DNA of 64,000 bases from Pseudomonadota bacterium (GCA_018262095.1 JAGTRW010000011.1:54390-118389), one strand, 5' to 3'. Positions 18,743-30,718 are shown, counted from the first letter of the stretch. Numbers and translations: made by a program. The notes: generated from the sequence alone by a model not told the origin.

Positions 18743-18768
18743 CAAGGCCCACATTGCTGTGAGCCTTG
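18743..18768 (-). terminator. Hairpin downstream of tRNA-Ala
   Basis: An 11-bp stem (one G-T pair) with a 4-base loop lies just 3' of the tRNA on the minus strand. It is followed by a short TTCGTTT stretch and is a probable terminator. Confidence 0.55.
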
Positions 18769-18775
18769 GTATTTC

Positions 18776-18851
18776 TGGTGGAGACGGGCGGGATCGAACC
18801 GCCGACCTATTGATTGCGAACCAATCGCTCTCCCAACTGAGCTACGCCCCC
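18776..18851 (-). tRNA. tRNA-Ala (anticodon CGC)
   Basis: A complete 76-base cloverleaf with encoded CCA. The acceptor stem has the G3:U70 alanine identity pair. The anticodon loop TTCGCAA gives anticodon CGC, reading GCG. The T arm is GGCGG-TTCGATC-CCGCC. Confidence 0.95.
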
Positions 18852-18943
18852 GAAAGCGCGAGATTCTACGCGGCGGAAATCACCGCGTCAATCATCAATG
18901 CGCCGATGCCTCGTGCCGCGCCGTCGCTTCGCTATTTTCCGGC

Positions 18944-19540
18944 TTATTTCTTGGCTTTTGCCGGTGCGGCGGTGACCGAGATGGCAACGGCTTCGGCATA
19001 AACGCCTTCAACCTGGTCGCCCTTCTTGATCAGCTTGAGTTGCTCGGGATCCTTGATCTTGAGCTGAACCGTATTCTCGACGCCGCGCAGCGTAACGATT
19101 TGTTTTTTGACGTCAACCTTTTGCACGTCGGCGACAAATTTAACTTCCTTCGCATCGTAGCCGGCGGGTTTTTCACCCGGCTTGGCGCTGCCCTGATCGC
19201 TGCTTTCGGCTCGTTCGCGAACGCCGCCGCCCTTCTTGAGTTCGAGAACCAGAGCGCGGGTATGGGTCGCGACAATCTTGTCGCCGACCTGGATCTGATC
19301 AAAATTCTTGACCTGCTCGCCGGCAGTGACCTTGAGCAGTTCGCCGTTGGCGCGCTTGAGAACGACGCTACGCGTCGCCTTGTCGATCGATTCGACCGTC
19401 GACGTGACCTTCGCCTCGACGACGCCGGCGAACTTGCCGGGACCAACGAGGCTGACCGCGTCAGCTGTCGGTTGCTGTGCCGAGGCGGTGAACGGGAGAA
19501 GCACGAGTGCTGCCGTAGCCAGTGCGCTGCGAATTTTCAT
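18944..19540 (-). CDS. Hypothetical periplasmic protein
   Basis: A 198-residue protein with a signal peptide (MKIRSALATAALVLLPFTASAQ) cleaved near AQQ. I start at 19540 because AGAGGAAAACGCC precedes it; the frame opens 18 codons earlier without a ribosome site. The mature part is beta-rich and Lys-rich, with two repeated segments of the type VTSTVESIDKATRSVVLKRANG and VADVQKVDVKKQIVTLRG, suggesting duplicated OB- or DUF5666-like units. No enzyme motif is visible. Confidence 0.7.
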   Translation of the reverse strand: MKIRSALATAALVLLPFTASAQQPTADAVSLVGPGKFAGVVEAKVTSTVESIDKATRSVVLKRANGELLKVTAGEQVKNFDQIQVGDKIVATHTRALVLELKKGGGVRERAESSDQGSAKPGEKPAGYDAKEVKFVADVQKVDVKKQIVTLRGVENTVQLKIKDPEQLKLIKKGDQVEGVYAEAVAISVTAAPAKAKK

Positions 19541-19606
19541 GGCGTTTTCCTCTGTTTTAGTTGTCGTGTCTGAGTCGAGACGGTTTCTCACCAAGGAGAC
19601 CGCCTT

Positions 19607-19638
19607 AAAAAAAAGGCTTGCCGTGACGCAAGCCTTTT
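19607..19638 (-). terminator. Intrinsic terminator of hupB
   Basis: An 11-bp stem (GCAAGCCTTTT and complement) with a 6-base loop is followed on the minus strand by eight T. It lies about 23 bases past the HU stop codon. Confidence 0.85.
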
Positions 19639-19660
19639 CTCGGAATCGAAAAAATACGAA

Positions 19661-19960
19661 CTACTTCTTCTTGCCCTTGTTCTTGGCCGTGGCGACCGTA
19701 GCCTTGAAGGTCGCGCCAGCGGAAAACTTCGGCACGGTGGTCGCGGCGATCTTGATCTTTTCGCCGGTCTTCGGGTTTTTGCCTTCGCGGGCGGCGCGAG
19801 CCGCAGCCTTGAAGGAACCGAAACCAACCAGGCTCACGCCATCACCCTTGGCAACCGCGTCAACGATTGTTTCGATCACGGCATCCAGCGCTTTGCCCGA
19901 AGCAACTTTGGACAGTTCGGTACGTGCAGCAATTGCGTCGATCAATTCAGACTTGTTCAT
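19661..19960 (-). CDS. hupB: HU-type nucleoid DNA-binding protein
   Basis: A 99-residue HU/IHF-family protein starting MNKSELIDAIA, with the conserved GFGSF turn and the DNA-intercalating arm GKNPKTGEKIKIAATTVPKFSAG. HU bends and compacts DNA. A Lys-rich tail (NKGKKK) extends the usual 90-residue length. A CAGGAGATACT ribosome site precedes the ATG. Confidence 0.92.
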   Translation of the reverse strand: MNKSELIDAIAARTELSKVASGKALDAVIETIVDAVAKGDGVSLVGFGSFKAAARAAREGKNPKTGEKIKIAATTVPKFSAGATFKATVATAKNKGKKK

Positions 19961-20121
19961 AGTATCTCCTGTTGTTCATTGTTGAGCCTCACCAGTACTC
20001 CGCCGCGATTCTTGCACTCTCTGCCTCTGCTGGGAAGGGGGGGAGGCACAGTATTTGTAAAGAAAACGAAAATTATGTTGTTTTTTGCGTGCCAAAAGGC
20101 TTTTTGGACTCGGCTGGCGGT

Positions 20122-22968
<2,847 letters not shown>

Positions 22969-23070
22969 GGGGGAGCGTGGCCTGAAGGGGGAAGCAAACC
23001 TGTTAATATAACCAGTTCCGACCGTTCGAACCAATCATGGTTCGACTATTCCTTGCCGTGTGTTGACCCG

Positions 23071-24273
23071 ATGCGTTCTCCGACCAATGATCCGATGACT
23101 TCGACCGAGCGCCGTGCCGGCGCCGCGCTGGCGTCGATCTTCGCCCTGCGCATGCTCGGCCTGTTCCTGATTCTGCCGGTCTTTGCGATCTATGCCAAAG
23201 ACCTGCCGGGGGGCGACGACATGGCGCTGGTCGGTTGGGCGCTGGGCGCCTACGGCCTGACCCAGGCGCTGCTGCAGATCGCCTACGGCATTGCGTCGGA
23301 TCGTTTCGGGCGCAAGCCGGTGATCGTTTTCGGGCTGCTGCTGTTCGTCGTCGGCAGCTTCGTCGCGGCGCTCGCCGGCGACATCTACGGCGTCATCGCC
23401 GGCCGCGTGCTGCAGGGCGCTGGCGCGATTTCCGCGGCGGTGACGGCGCTCGCCGCCGACCTCACGCGCGAGCAGCACTTGACCAAGGTGATGGCGATGA
23501 TCGGCTCGTCGATCGGGCTGGTGTTCGCGCTGTCGATGGTCGGCGCGCCGCTGCTCTATGCGGCGATCGGCATGCCGGGGATCTTCGCGCTGACCGGCGC
23601 TCTGGCGATTCTGGCGATCTATGTGGTGCTCGAGGTCGTTCCCGCGGCGCCGGCAATTCCGCGCCGGCCGAGTTGGCCGAGCTTCGTCGAGGTGCTCTCC
23701 AACCGGCAACTGCTGCGCATGAATTTCGGCGTGTTCACGCTGCACCTGGTGCAGACCGCGATGTGGGTGCTGCTGCCGTCGATACTGGTCCAGCGCGGCG
23801 GGCTGGCGGTCGCCGAGCACTGGCAAGTTTACCTGCCGGCGGTGCTCGTCTCGTTCGTGATCATGGTTCCGGCGATCATTGCCGCCGAAAAACACGGACG
23901 CATGAAGCTCGTCTTCAATGCCGCGATCGCGCTGCTGCTTGTGGTCCAGATCGGCTTTGGCTTCTTCGGCGACAGCGTCTATGCGCTGGGTTTTTGGCTG
24001 ACGCTGTTCTTCGTCGCCTTCAACGTGCTCGAGGCGACGCAGCCGTCGCTGATTTCACGCCTCGCGCCGGCGCACGCCAAAGGGGCTGCGCTCGGTGTCT
24101 ACAACACCACCCAGTCGCTCGGCCTGTTTCTCGGCGGCGTCCTTGGCGGAGGGCTGGCCAAGCACTCAGGTGCGCTGACCGTATGGATCGCCTGCGCCGT
24201 ACTGGCGCTGTGCTGGCTGGTTCTCGGGCTGTCGATGACGATGCCGCCGGTACGCGCACGAGCGGCAGCATAA
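23071..24273 (+). CDS. MFS transporter, YajR-like
   Basis: A 400-residue major facilitator with about 12 membrane helices. The family motif is visible as GIASDRFGRKPVIVFGLLLF in the loop between helices 2 and 3, and YNTTQSLGLFLGGVLGG lies in the second half. It resembles YajR but ends without the C-terminal cytoplasmic YAM domain. The first ATG (23071) is used; ATG 23095 is possible. It lies between uvrA and ssb, a common betaproteobacterial arrangement. The substrate is unknown. Confidence 0.82.
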   Translation: MRSPTNDPMTSTERRAGAALASIFALRMLGLFLILPVFAIYAKDLPGGDDMALVGWALGAYGLTQALLQIAYGIASDRFGRKPVIVFGLLLFVVGSFVAALAGDIYGVIAGRVLQGAGAISAAVTALAADLTREQHLTKVMAMIGSSIGLVFALSMVGAPLLYAAIGMPGIFALTGALAILAIYVVLEVVPAAPAIPRRPSWPSFVEVLSNRQLLRMNFGVFTLHLVQTAMWVLLPSILVQRGGLAVAEHWQVYLPAVLVSFVIMVPAIIAAEKHGRMKLVFNAAIALLLVVQIGFGFFGDSVYALGFWLTLFFVAFNVLEATQPSLISRLAPAHAKGAALGVYNTTQSLGLFLGGVLGGGLAKHSGALTVWIACAVLALCWLVLGLSMTMPPVRARAAA

Positions 24274-24316
24274 GCCTTTATAATCCCCGGTTTCGAACAT
24301 CCTTCATGGAGGCAAC

Positions 24317-24784
24317 ATGGCTTCGGTCAACAAAGTAATTCTCGTCGGTAACCTGGGGGCCGATCCGGAAACCCGCTTCATGCCCAATGGCGACGCCCTG
24401 GCCAACATCCGCCTGGCGACCACGGAGTCGTGGAAAGACAAGGCCACCGGCGAAAAGAAGGAACTTACCGAATGGCACCGCGTGGTTTTTCGCAACAAGC
24501 TTGCCGAGATCGTCGGTCAGTATCTCAAGAAAGGCTCGGCGGTTTACGTCGAGGGGCGCATCCGCACCCGCAAGTGGCAGGACAAGGAAGGCCAGGAGCG
24601 CTATACGACCGAGATCGAAGCGCGTGAAATGCAGATGCTCGGCGGCCGCAGCGGCGGCTCGTCGTCGGGTGGCGAGGCCGAGTACGGCGGCAGCATGCCG
24701 TCTTCGGCGGCGCCGTCGCGCAGCGGCGCGCCAGCCAAGAAGGCACCGAGCTTCGAGGACATGGACGACGACATCCCGTTTTAA
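24317..24784 (+). CDS. ssb: Single-stranded DNA-binding protein
   Basis: A 155-residue SSB. The OB fold begins [20 protein letters not shown] Gly/Ser-rich linker follows, then the acidic C-terminal tip DMDDDIPF, which recruits repair and replication partners. An ATGGAGGCAAC ribosome site precedes the ATG. Confidence 0.95.
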   Translation: MASVNKVILVGNLGADPETRFMPNGDALANIRLATTESWKDKATGEKKELTEWHRVVFRNKLAEIVGQYLKKGSAVYVEGRIRTRKWQDKEGQERYTTEIEAREMQMLGGRSGGSSSGGEAEYGGSMPSSAAPSRSGAPAKKAPSFEDMDDDIPF

Positions 24785-24813
24785 AACAGTCGCTACAAGA
24801 CAAAAGTAAACAG

Positions 24814-24848
24814 ACCCGGACAGGTTGATCGCCTGTCCGGGTTTTTTT
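24814..24848 (+). terminator. Intrinsic terminator of ssb
   Basis: An 11-bp stem (ACCCGGACAGG and complement) with a 7-base loop is followed by a run of seven T. Confidence 0.92.
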
Positions 24849-24919
24849 CGGGTACTCGGCAGCTCCCGTTCGGGGGTGTACGCGCGCCGATCCTTGACGT
24901 ACCATGAGCAATCATAGAA

Positions 24920-24936
24920 ATGGAATGTGAGTCCAT
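24920..24936. promoter_or_regulatory. Candidate IclR/KdgR operator at the regulator's own start
   Basis: The imperfect palindrome ATGGAATGTGAGTCCAT lies two bases before the start codon of the IclR gene. It shares ATGGAAT...T.CA with the site before kdgF. Binding here would block translation initiation or transcription, suggesting autoregulation. Confidence 0.45.
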
Positions 24937-24938
24937 AA

Positions 24939-25754
24939 ATGGAAAAAAAGAGTGCGCCAAAAAAGAAGAGTGCGTCCAAAGCCGCAGCGGTTCCACTGAT
25001 CAGCGCGGCCGTCAGGGTTCTTGCTGTCCTTGAACGCCTCTCGCGGCAGCGCGCCATCGGACTGGAGGAGATCTCGCGCGAGATCAAGCTGGCCAAGCCG
25101 ACCGTCTACCGCTTTCTGCTGACCCTTCAGGAACTGGGCTATGCACGCCGCGTCGATGGTGACCGCTGGGCGATGACGCTCAAGATGTTCAACCTGGGAT
25201 CGCGCGCGCTTGATCATCTGGATTTGCTGTCGGCGGCGCGTCCGATCGCCGAAGCTTTGTCGGAAGAGCTCGGCGAAACCGTACATATGGGCGTGCTCGA
25301 CGGCGATGCGGCGGTCTATGTGCTGAAAATCGAGTCGCGTTACACGATCCGCATGTATTCGCGCGTCGGCCGGCGCATGCCGCTTTACTGCACCGCGATC
25401 GGCAAAACCCTGCTCGCCTTCGCCAAGGACGCCGACCGCGAGGCGGCGCTCAAGGGCGTCCGTCTGCTGGCCATCACCAAGAATACGCTGACCTCCCGCG
25501 CCGCCCTCGATGCTGAGCTCGCGCAAATCCGCGAACAGGGGTTCGCGCGCGACAACGAGGAGCGCGAGGAAAACCTGCACTGCATCGGCACGCCGATCTT
25601 CGACTACACCGGCGCGGTGGTCGCCGTGCTCTCGGTGTCCTGGCCGAGTTTCCGTTACGAACTGGCTGAAGAACCTGGCTGGATCGACCGGGTCAAGGCG
25701 GCCGCGGCTCAGATCTCAGCCGTCCTCGGTTATCTCCCGGACGCGCAGGACTGA
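24939..25754 (+). CDS. kdgR: IclR-family regulator, KdgR-like
   Basis: A 271-residue regulator. A Lys-rich N-terminus is followed by a winged helix (about 20-80: LEEISREIKLAKPTVYRFLLTLQELGY) and an IclR effector domain containing TAIGKTLLAF and ENLHCIGTPIFDYTG. It lies upstream of kdgF-kduI-kduD, as KdgR does for pectin catabolism, where 2-keto-3-deoxygluconate relieves repression. The start codon sits immediately after a palindromic site, and the ribosome site is weak. The specific effector is inferred from context. Confidence 0.8.
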   Translation: MEKKSAPKKKSASKAAAVPLISAAVRVLAVLERLSRQRAIGLEEISREIKLAKPTVYRFLLTLQELGYARRVDGDRWAMTLKMFNLGSRALDHLDLLSAARPIAEALSEELGETVHMGVLDGDAAVYVLKIESRYTIRMYSRVGRRMPLYCTAIGKTLLAFAKDADREAALKGVRLLAITKNTLTSRAALDAELAQIREQGFARDNEEREENLHCIGTPIFDYTGAVVAVLSVSWPSFRYELAEEPGWIDRVKAAAAQISAVLGYLPDAQD

Positions 25755-25835
25755 GTCTCGAGTATTTCGATCGAGCGCGCTGGTTCAAGCGCAGGGCGGC
25801 GTCCCGTGCCGTCTTTTGACGCCAAGACTCTAAAA

Positions 25836-25852
25836 ATGGAATATTGTTTCAA
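25836..25852. promoter_or_regulatory. Candidate IclR/KdgR operator before kdgF
   Basis: The sequence ATGGAATATTGTTTCAA matches the site at the regulator's start in its conserved half and resembles enterobacterial KdgR boxes (GAA...TTTCA). It lies just upstream of a possible -35 element. Confidence 0.45.
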
Positions 25853-25858
25853 AAAAAC

Positions 25859-25887
25859 TTGAAGAGCTTTTCGCCATGGTGTAAAGT
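25859..25887 (+). promoter_or_regulatory. Possible sigma70 promoter of kdgF-kduID
   Basis: TTGAAG and TAAAGT are separated by 17 bases, directly after the candidate operator. The leader before kdgF would be about 115 bases. The match to consensus is partial. Confidence 0.35.
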
Positions 25888-26008
25888 TCTTCTCGGCTGC
25901 ATGGAAGAGTCTGCCCTGATGGGACTCAGCGCCCAGTCGCTGGTGCGGTTCGCAGGCCGCAATTCCCCGCATGAACACCCTGAAATTGAAATTTAGCTTG
26001 GAGGTACG

Positions 26009-26347
26009 ATGAGCGACGTGTTTTTCCCCGATGCCGGGCTTGAGCTGGAAACGATCGAAGCGGGCAAGGTCAGCCGAAAGATCCGCGCACGCGGCGGTGA
26101 CCTGATGATGGTCGAAGTGTTCTTCAAAACCGGCGGCGTTGGTTCCGAGCACCGGCATGTGCATGAGCAGGTCACCTACTGCCTTTCGGGCGAGTTTGTT
26201 TTCACCATCGAGGGCGAAACCGTAACGCTGCGCCCCGGCGATTCGCTATTTTTCCCCTCATCGGCACTGCACGGCACGGTCTGTGTCAGCGAAGGCAGCC
26301 TGCTCGACATCTTCACGCCGCAGCGCGAAGACTTTCTCAAGAATTGA
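26009..26347 (+). CDS. kdgF: Cupin protein KdgF (unsaturated uronate ring opening)
   Basis: A 112-residue single-domain cupin. The metal-binding motif EHRHVHEQVTYCLSGEF is followed by the second cupin motif PGDSLFFPSSALHG. KdgF converts 4,5-unsaturated uronates, released from pectin or alginate, to the linear ketouronate that feeds KduI. A TTGGAGGTACG ribosome site precedes the ATG. It is the first gene of the operon, 13 bases before kduI. Confidence 0.82.
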   Translation: MSDVFFPDAGLELETIEAGKVSRKIRARGGDLMMVEVFFKTGGVGSEHRHVHEQVTYCLSGEFVFTIEGETVTLRPGDSLFFPSSALHGTVCVSEGSLLDIFTPQREDFLKN

Positions 26348-26360
26348 TTCTGGAGGTTTC

Positions 26361-27197
26361 ATGAAACTCGAAACACGCTATGCGCACCATCCCGAGGACG
26401 TCAAGGGCTACGATACCGAAGCCTTGCGCCGCCATTTCCTGGTCGAACAGGTTTTCGTGACCGGCGAACTCAAGCTCGTTTACACGCATGTCGACCGCGT
26501 CGTTTTCGGCGGTGCGGTGCCGACCACACAAGCCCTTGTCCTCGAAGGCGGCAAGGAATTCGGCACGCCGAACTTCCTCGATCGCCGTGAGCTGGGAATC
26601 ATCAATATCGGCGCCAAAGGCCGCGTGCTGCTCGATGGAAAAGTTCAGGAACTGGCCAACGGCGACGGCCTCTACGTCGGCATGGGCGTCAAGGCGGTCT
26701 CGTTCGAAAGCGATAATCCTGCCGATCCGGCCAAGTTCTATCTGATCAGCAGCCCCGCGCACGCCACTTACCCGACGGTGCGCATCACGCGCGCCGACGC
26801 CAACCCCAAGAAGCTCGGCGCCGTCGAAACCTGCAACGTGCGCACCATCTACCAGTACGTCCATCCGGCAGTCTGCAAGAGCTGCCAGCTGGTCATGGGG
26901 CTGACCGTTCTCGAACCGGGCAGCGTGTGGAATACCTATCCTCCGCACACCCACGAACGGCGCATGGAGGTCTATCTCTACTTCGGCATGTCGGAACAGA
27001 CTCGCGTCTTCCACTTGCATGGCCAGCCGCTCGAGACCCGTCACATCGTGATGGCCAATGAGCAGGCGGTGATCTCGCCGTCGTGGTCGATTCACGCCGG
27101 CGTCGCTTCGGGTCCGTACTCGTTCATCTGGGGGATGGCTGGCGAGAACCAGACTTTCGACGACATGGACACGCTTGGTCCCAACGACCTCAAATAA
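26361..27197 (+). CDS. kduI: 5-keto-4-deoxyuronate isomerase
   Basis: A 278-residue enzyme, exactly the length of E. coli KduI. It isomerises 5-keto-4-deoxyuronate (4-deoxy-L-threo-5-hexosulose uronate) to 2,5-diketo-3-deoxygluconate. The zinc ligands lie in PPHTHERRMEVYLYF, with a further His in SWSIHAG. TGGAGG four bases upstream supports the ATG at 26361; the longer open frame overlaps kdgF and is not used. Confidence 0.93.
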   Translation: MKLETRYAHHPEDVKGYDTEALRRHFLVEQVFVTGELKLVYTHVDRVVFGGAVPTTQALVLEGGKEFGTPNFLDRRELGIINIGAKGRVLLDGKVQELANGDGLYVGMGVKAVSFESDNPADPAKFYLISSPAHATYPTVRITRADANPKKLGAVETCNVRTIYQYVHPAVCKSCQLVMGLTVLEPGSVWNTYPPHTHERRMEVYLYFGMSEQTRVFHLHGQPLETRHIVMANEQAVISPSWSIHAGVASGPYSFIWGMAGENQTFDDMDTLGPNDLK

Positions 27198-27208
27198 GGA
27201 AAATGACA

Positions 27209-27979
27209 ATGAGTGGAATTCTTGACGCATTCAAACTGGATGGCAAGGTGGCTATCGTCACCGGATCCGAACGCGGCCTCGGTCGCGGCATGGCCGTTGC
27301 ATTGGCGCAGGCCGGCGCCGACATCGTCGGCGTGACCTACGTCGCTGACGCGCCGGAAACCGCTGCGGCGGTCGAGGCGGCGGGGCGCAAATACGTGCAT
27401 GTGCAGGCCGACCTGTCCTCCATCGAGCCGGTGGGACGCATCGTCGACACGGCCTTGAAGGCCTTTGGTCACATCGACATCCTGGTCAATAACGCGGGAA
27501 TCATCAAGCGCAACGACTCGGTCGATTTTACCGAGCAGGAATGGGACGACGTGATGAACGTCAATCTCAAGTCGGCATTCTTCATGTGCCAGGCCGTTGC
27601 CCGCCAGTTCATCGCGCAGGGCAAGGGCGGCAAGATCGTCAATGTCGCTTCGATGCTGTCGTTCCAGGGCGGCATCCGGGTGCCGTCCTATACTGCCTCG
27701 AAGAGCGGCATCAAGGGAATCACCATGCTGATGGCCAACGAGTGGGCCAAGCACGGCATCGGCGTCAATGCCGTCGCCCCCGGCTACATGGCGACCGATA
27801 ACACCACGCAGTTGCGTGCCGACGAAGCGCGCAGCGCCGAAATCGTCGGCCGGATTCCCGCCGGACGCTGGGGGCTGCCCGAGGATCTGGGCGGCGCCGT
27901 CGTTTTCCTGGCGTCGAAAGCTTCCGATTACGTCAATGGCTACACGATTGCCGTCGATGGCGGCTGGCTGGCGCGCTAA
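27209..27979 (+). CDS. kduD: 2-deoxy-D-gluconate 3-dehydrogenase
   Basis: A 256-residue short-chain dehydrogenase that reduces 2,5-diketo-3-deoxygluconate to 2-keto-3-deoxygluconate with NAD(P)H. The cofactor motif is TGSERGLGRG, followed by NNAG and the catalytic Tyr-Lys in SYTASKSG. AAGGA is eight bases before ATG 27209, so this start is preferred to ATG 27203. It is the last gene of the operon. Confidence 0.92.
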   Translation: MSGILDAFKLDGKVAIVTGSERGLGRGMAVALAQAGADIVGVTYVADAPETAAAVEAAGRKYVHVQADLSSIEPVGRIVDTALKAFGHIDILVNNAGIIKRNDSVDFTEQEWDDVMNVNLKSAFFMCQAVARQFIAQGKGGKIVNVASMLSFQGGIRVPSYTASKSGIKGITMLMANEWAKHGIGVNAVAPGYMATDNTTQLRADEARSAEIVGRIPAGRWGLPEDLGGAVVFLASKASDYVNGYTIAVDGGWLAR

Positions 27980-28006
27980 ATAGCTCGGTAACACCATCCA
28001 CACCCC

Positions 28007-28050
28007 AAGGGGGCATCATTTCGTTGCTGAAATGATGCCCCCTTCTTCAT
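28007..28050 (+). terminator. Intrinsic terminator of the kdu operon
   Basis: A perfect 16-bp stem with a 6-base loop, followed by a CTTCAT stretch. The right arm itself ends in pyrimidines. It is a strong hairpin with a weak T-run. Confidence 0.75.
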
Positions 28051-28197
28051 GGGCATCGACCGAACCGTGCTTTTTTTACGCCAATCGGCGCTGCCGGCGG
28101 GCCTGCCTGCATTGGCCGTGGTGCGCTGTTTGTCATTGCTTGTACAATCGAAGCCGGGGTAAAAACATTAGCTGTCTGGATCTGATAGGGGGCAATC

Positions 28198-29808
28198 ATG
28201 AAACTTTCTACACGCCTGGGGCTGATCGTCGGCTGCGCCACGTTGGGTGCGCTGGTGCTGGTGCTGGTCGCGCTGCAAACGATTCATTCGACGATGCTTG
28301 AGGATCGTCAGTCGCAGATTCGTCTGATGGTGAGTTTTGCCGGCAAGCAGGCAGCCAGCTTCCTGGCGCAGGAAAAGGCCGGGACGCTGAGTCGCGATGA
28401 GGCGCAGACCAAGGCCAAACAAGCGCTGTCGACGCTGCGCGAAGGCGATGACTACGTCTTCGTGCGCAAGATGGACGGCACCGTGCTGGTGCACACCGAT
28501 CCGCGCAAGGAAGGCAAGGTGGACATGGGCTCGAAGATGCCCGATGGCCGCACGCTGATGCAGATCTATGTCGATGCGGTCAAGACCAGCGATCTGGCGA
28601 TGGTCGAGATCAAGACCAAGCGGCCCAAGGGCGATGTCGAGGTGCTCAAGATCAACGGCCTGGTCAAGGTTCCCGAGTGGGACTGGATCATCGGTTTTGG
28701 TCTGTTCGCCGACGATATCGAGCAGGCCTACTGGCACAACGCGCTGCGCTTTATGCTGATCGGCCTGGCGATCTTTGCCGGGGTGATCGTGGCGGCAGTG
28801 CTGATGGCGAGAAAGATCTATCGGGCGCTGGGCGGCGAGCCCGACTACGCTGCGGCCATGGCCAGGAGCATTGCCAGCGGTGATCTTTCGCAAGAGGTCA
28901 GTCACCGCGGCATTCCCGGCAGCCTGATGGAATCGATCGAGTTGATGCAAGCCGGGCTGCACGAGATCATCGGCAGCATTCAGAGCAATGCCGGCAAGGT
29001 CGCCCAAGCCTCGCACAACCTGTCGGCGCTGATGCAACAGATCAATAGCTCGTCGCACCAGTCTTCGGATGCCGTCAATTCGACGGCGTCGGCGATCGAG
29101 CAGATGGCGGTCAGCGTCGACCACATTTCGCAGAGTGCCAAGGAGACCGAAGTCAATGCCACGCACACGACGCAACTGGCGAACCAGGGCGAGAACATGG
29201 CGAACAAGGCGAGCGACGAGATTCAGCGTGCCGCCAGTCAGGTCGATGACGCCAGCGGGCTGATCGCCGGTCTTGCCGAGCGCTCGCGCGAAATTGGCGG
29301 AATCGCTCGCGTCATCAAGGAAATCGCCGATCAGACCAACCTTCTGGCGCTCAACGCGGCGATTGAGGCGGCGCGCGCCGGCGAGCAAGGCAGGGGTTTT
29401 GCGGTGGTCGCCGACGAAGTGCGCAAGCTCGCCGAGCGTACTGGCCAGGCGACCGACCAGATTACCGGGATGATCCAGGCGATCGACAAGGATACGTCGG
29501 CGGTGGTTGCCGGCATGCAGTCGGTCGCACCGCAGGTGGCGCGGGGCGTCGACATGGCCGGTCAGGCAGGCGCGGCGCTGCGCGAGATCAACGAAGCGTC
29601 GCTGCTGGCGCTCTCCAATATCAGCGAGGTGGCCGCGGCGACGACCGAACAGAGCCAGGCGAGCGCCAGCGTCGCGCGCAATGTCGAGCAGATTTCCGGA
29701 ATGATCGAGGAATCGACGGCGGCCGTTCGCGCCGCCAGCGAGAATGTGCTGGTCCTCGAGCAATTGTCCAAGGAGCTGCACGACTCGGTGGCGCGCTTTC
29801 GCGTTTAG
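28198..29808 (+). CDS. Methyl-accepting chemotaxis protein with sCache domain
   Basis: A 536-residue chemoreceptor. A membrane helix (about 8-28) precedes a periplasmic single-cache domain ([35 protein letters not shown]). A second helix (about 185-202) leads to HAMP-like and signalling regions with the hairpin tip [20 protein letters not shown]. It lacks the C-terminal CheR-tethering pentapeptide. Small organic acids are common ligands of this cache class, but the ligand here is unknown. It is related to the chemoreceptor at 59.8-61.4 kb. Confidence 0.9.
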   Translation: MKLSTRLGLIVGCATLGALVLVLVALQTIHSTMLEDRQSQIRLMVSFAGKQAASFLAQEKAGTLSRDEAQTKAKQALSTLREGDDYVFVRKMDGTVLVHTDPRKEGKVDMGSKMPDGRTLMQIYVDAVKTSDLAMVEIKTKRPKGDVEVLKINGLVKVPEWDWIIGFGLFADDIEQAYWHNALRFMLIGLAIFAGVIVAAVLMARKIYRALGGEPDYAAAMARSIASGDLSQEVSHRGIPGSLMESIELMQAGLHEIIGSIQSNAGKVAQASHNLSALMQQINSSSHQSSDAVNSTASAIEQMAVSVDHISQSAKETEVNATHTTQLANQGENMANKASDEIQRAASQVDDASGLIAGLAERSREIGGIARVIKEIADQTNLLALNAAIEAARAGEQGRGFAVVADEVRKLAERTGQATDQITGMIQAIDKDTSAVVAGMQSVAPQVARGVDMAGQAGAALREINEASLLALSNISEVAAATTEQSQASASVARNVEQISGMIEESTAAVRAASENVLVLEQLSKELHDSVARFRV

Positions 29809-29877
29809 GCGGCAGGCTGCCATCGATCAGAAACAGATGTGAATAGAGCCGCTTGAAGCTAATGCTGTTCGCTTAAG

Positions 29878-29971
29878 CCGTTCGTGGTGAGCCTGTCGAA
29901 CTATGAACGGCTCCGGCACGAAGCAAAAACCGCCATCCCCCTTCGACAAGCTCAGGGCGAACGGCGGTTTT
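29878..29971. repeat. Dispersed inverted-repeat element
   Basis: Two related arms face each other: CCGTTCGTGGTGAGCCTGTC on the left and the CTTCGACAAGCTCAGGGCGA type on the right. A 9-bp AAAACCGCC/GGCGGTTTT stem (29926-29971) could act as a bidirectional terminator between the chemoreceptor and the GST gene. I recognise this motif as a widespread repeat in Rhodocyclales-type genomes. Confidence 0.6.
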
Positions 29972-30021
29972 CTTCTCAACTGAACGGGGTCGCCGCGTGA
30001 CGCGGCTTATGAGCGCAGGCT

Positions 30022-30630
30022 TCAGCCTTGCGGAACGGTGTCGGCAAAGGCCGGGCGCAGCATCAGCTTGGCGTAGAGGCGCGCGAGGTTGGGGTGCTTT
30101 TCGCTCCAGTCGATTTCGGGGAAGCGGAAGGCCAGGTAGCCAAGCGCGCAAACTGCAGCGATGTCGGCGAGCGAGAAGTGCATGCCGATGCAGCAGGCGT
30201 TTTCGCCGAGTTCTTTAGCCATGTAGTCGATCCCGTGGCTGATCTTGCTTTGCTGACGGGCGATCCAGTCCGGACTTTGTTGCTTGGCCGGACGTTTTTG
30301 CTCAAGGAAGAGCAGCGCGGCGGCATCGCAAATGCCGTCGGCCAGCGCTTCCCAGCGTTTGACTTCGGTGCGCTCGCGATTGGGCGCGGGCATCAGCTTG
30401 TTGTTTGGCGCGACGTTGTCGAGGTATTCGCTGATCACCCGAGAATCGAAGAGCGCGGTTTCGTCGTCGAGCACCAGCACCGGAATCTTGCCCAGCGGAT
30501 TGAGGTTGGGAACAGTTGATTCGGGCGTCCACGGCGAGTCTAGAACAAACTCGTATTCGATTTTCTTTTCGGCCAGAACGATACGCACCTTGCGGACGTA
30601 AGGACTGGTGAGTGATCCGATGAGCTTCAT
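30022..30630 (-). CDS. Glutathione S-transferase family protein
   Basis: A 202-residue GST. The N-terminal thioredoxin fold has SLTSPYVRKVRIVLAEKK, the cis-Pro glutathione site KIPVLVLDD and the DSRVISEYL segment. The helical C-terminal domain has FSLADIAAVCALGYL. The start at 30630 has AGGA five bases upstream; a longer frame adds 10 residues. The substrate is unknown. Confidence 0.85.
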   Translation of the reverse strand: MKLIGSLTSPYVRKVRIVLAEKKIEYEFVLDSPWTPESTVPNLNPLGKIPVLVLDDETALFDSRVISEYLDNVAPNNKLMPAPNRERTEVKRWEALADGICDAAALLFLEQKRPAKQQSPDWIARQQSKISHGIDYMAKELGENACCIGMHFSLADIAAVCALGYLAFRFPEIDWSEKHPNLARLYAKLMLRPAFADTVPQG

Positions 30631-30718
30631 TAGCGTCCTGCTGGAGAATAATTCCGGCAAATTATAGCATTGCCGCAGTGATCAATTTACTGGAGATTTT
30701 GCCGTGCGGGTAAAATAG

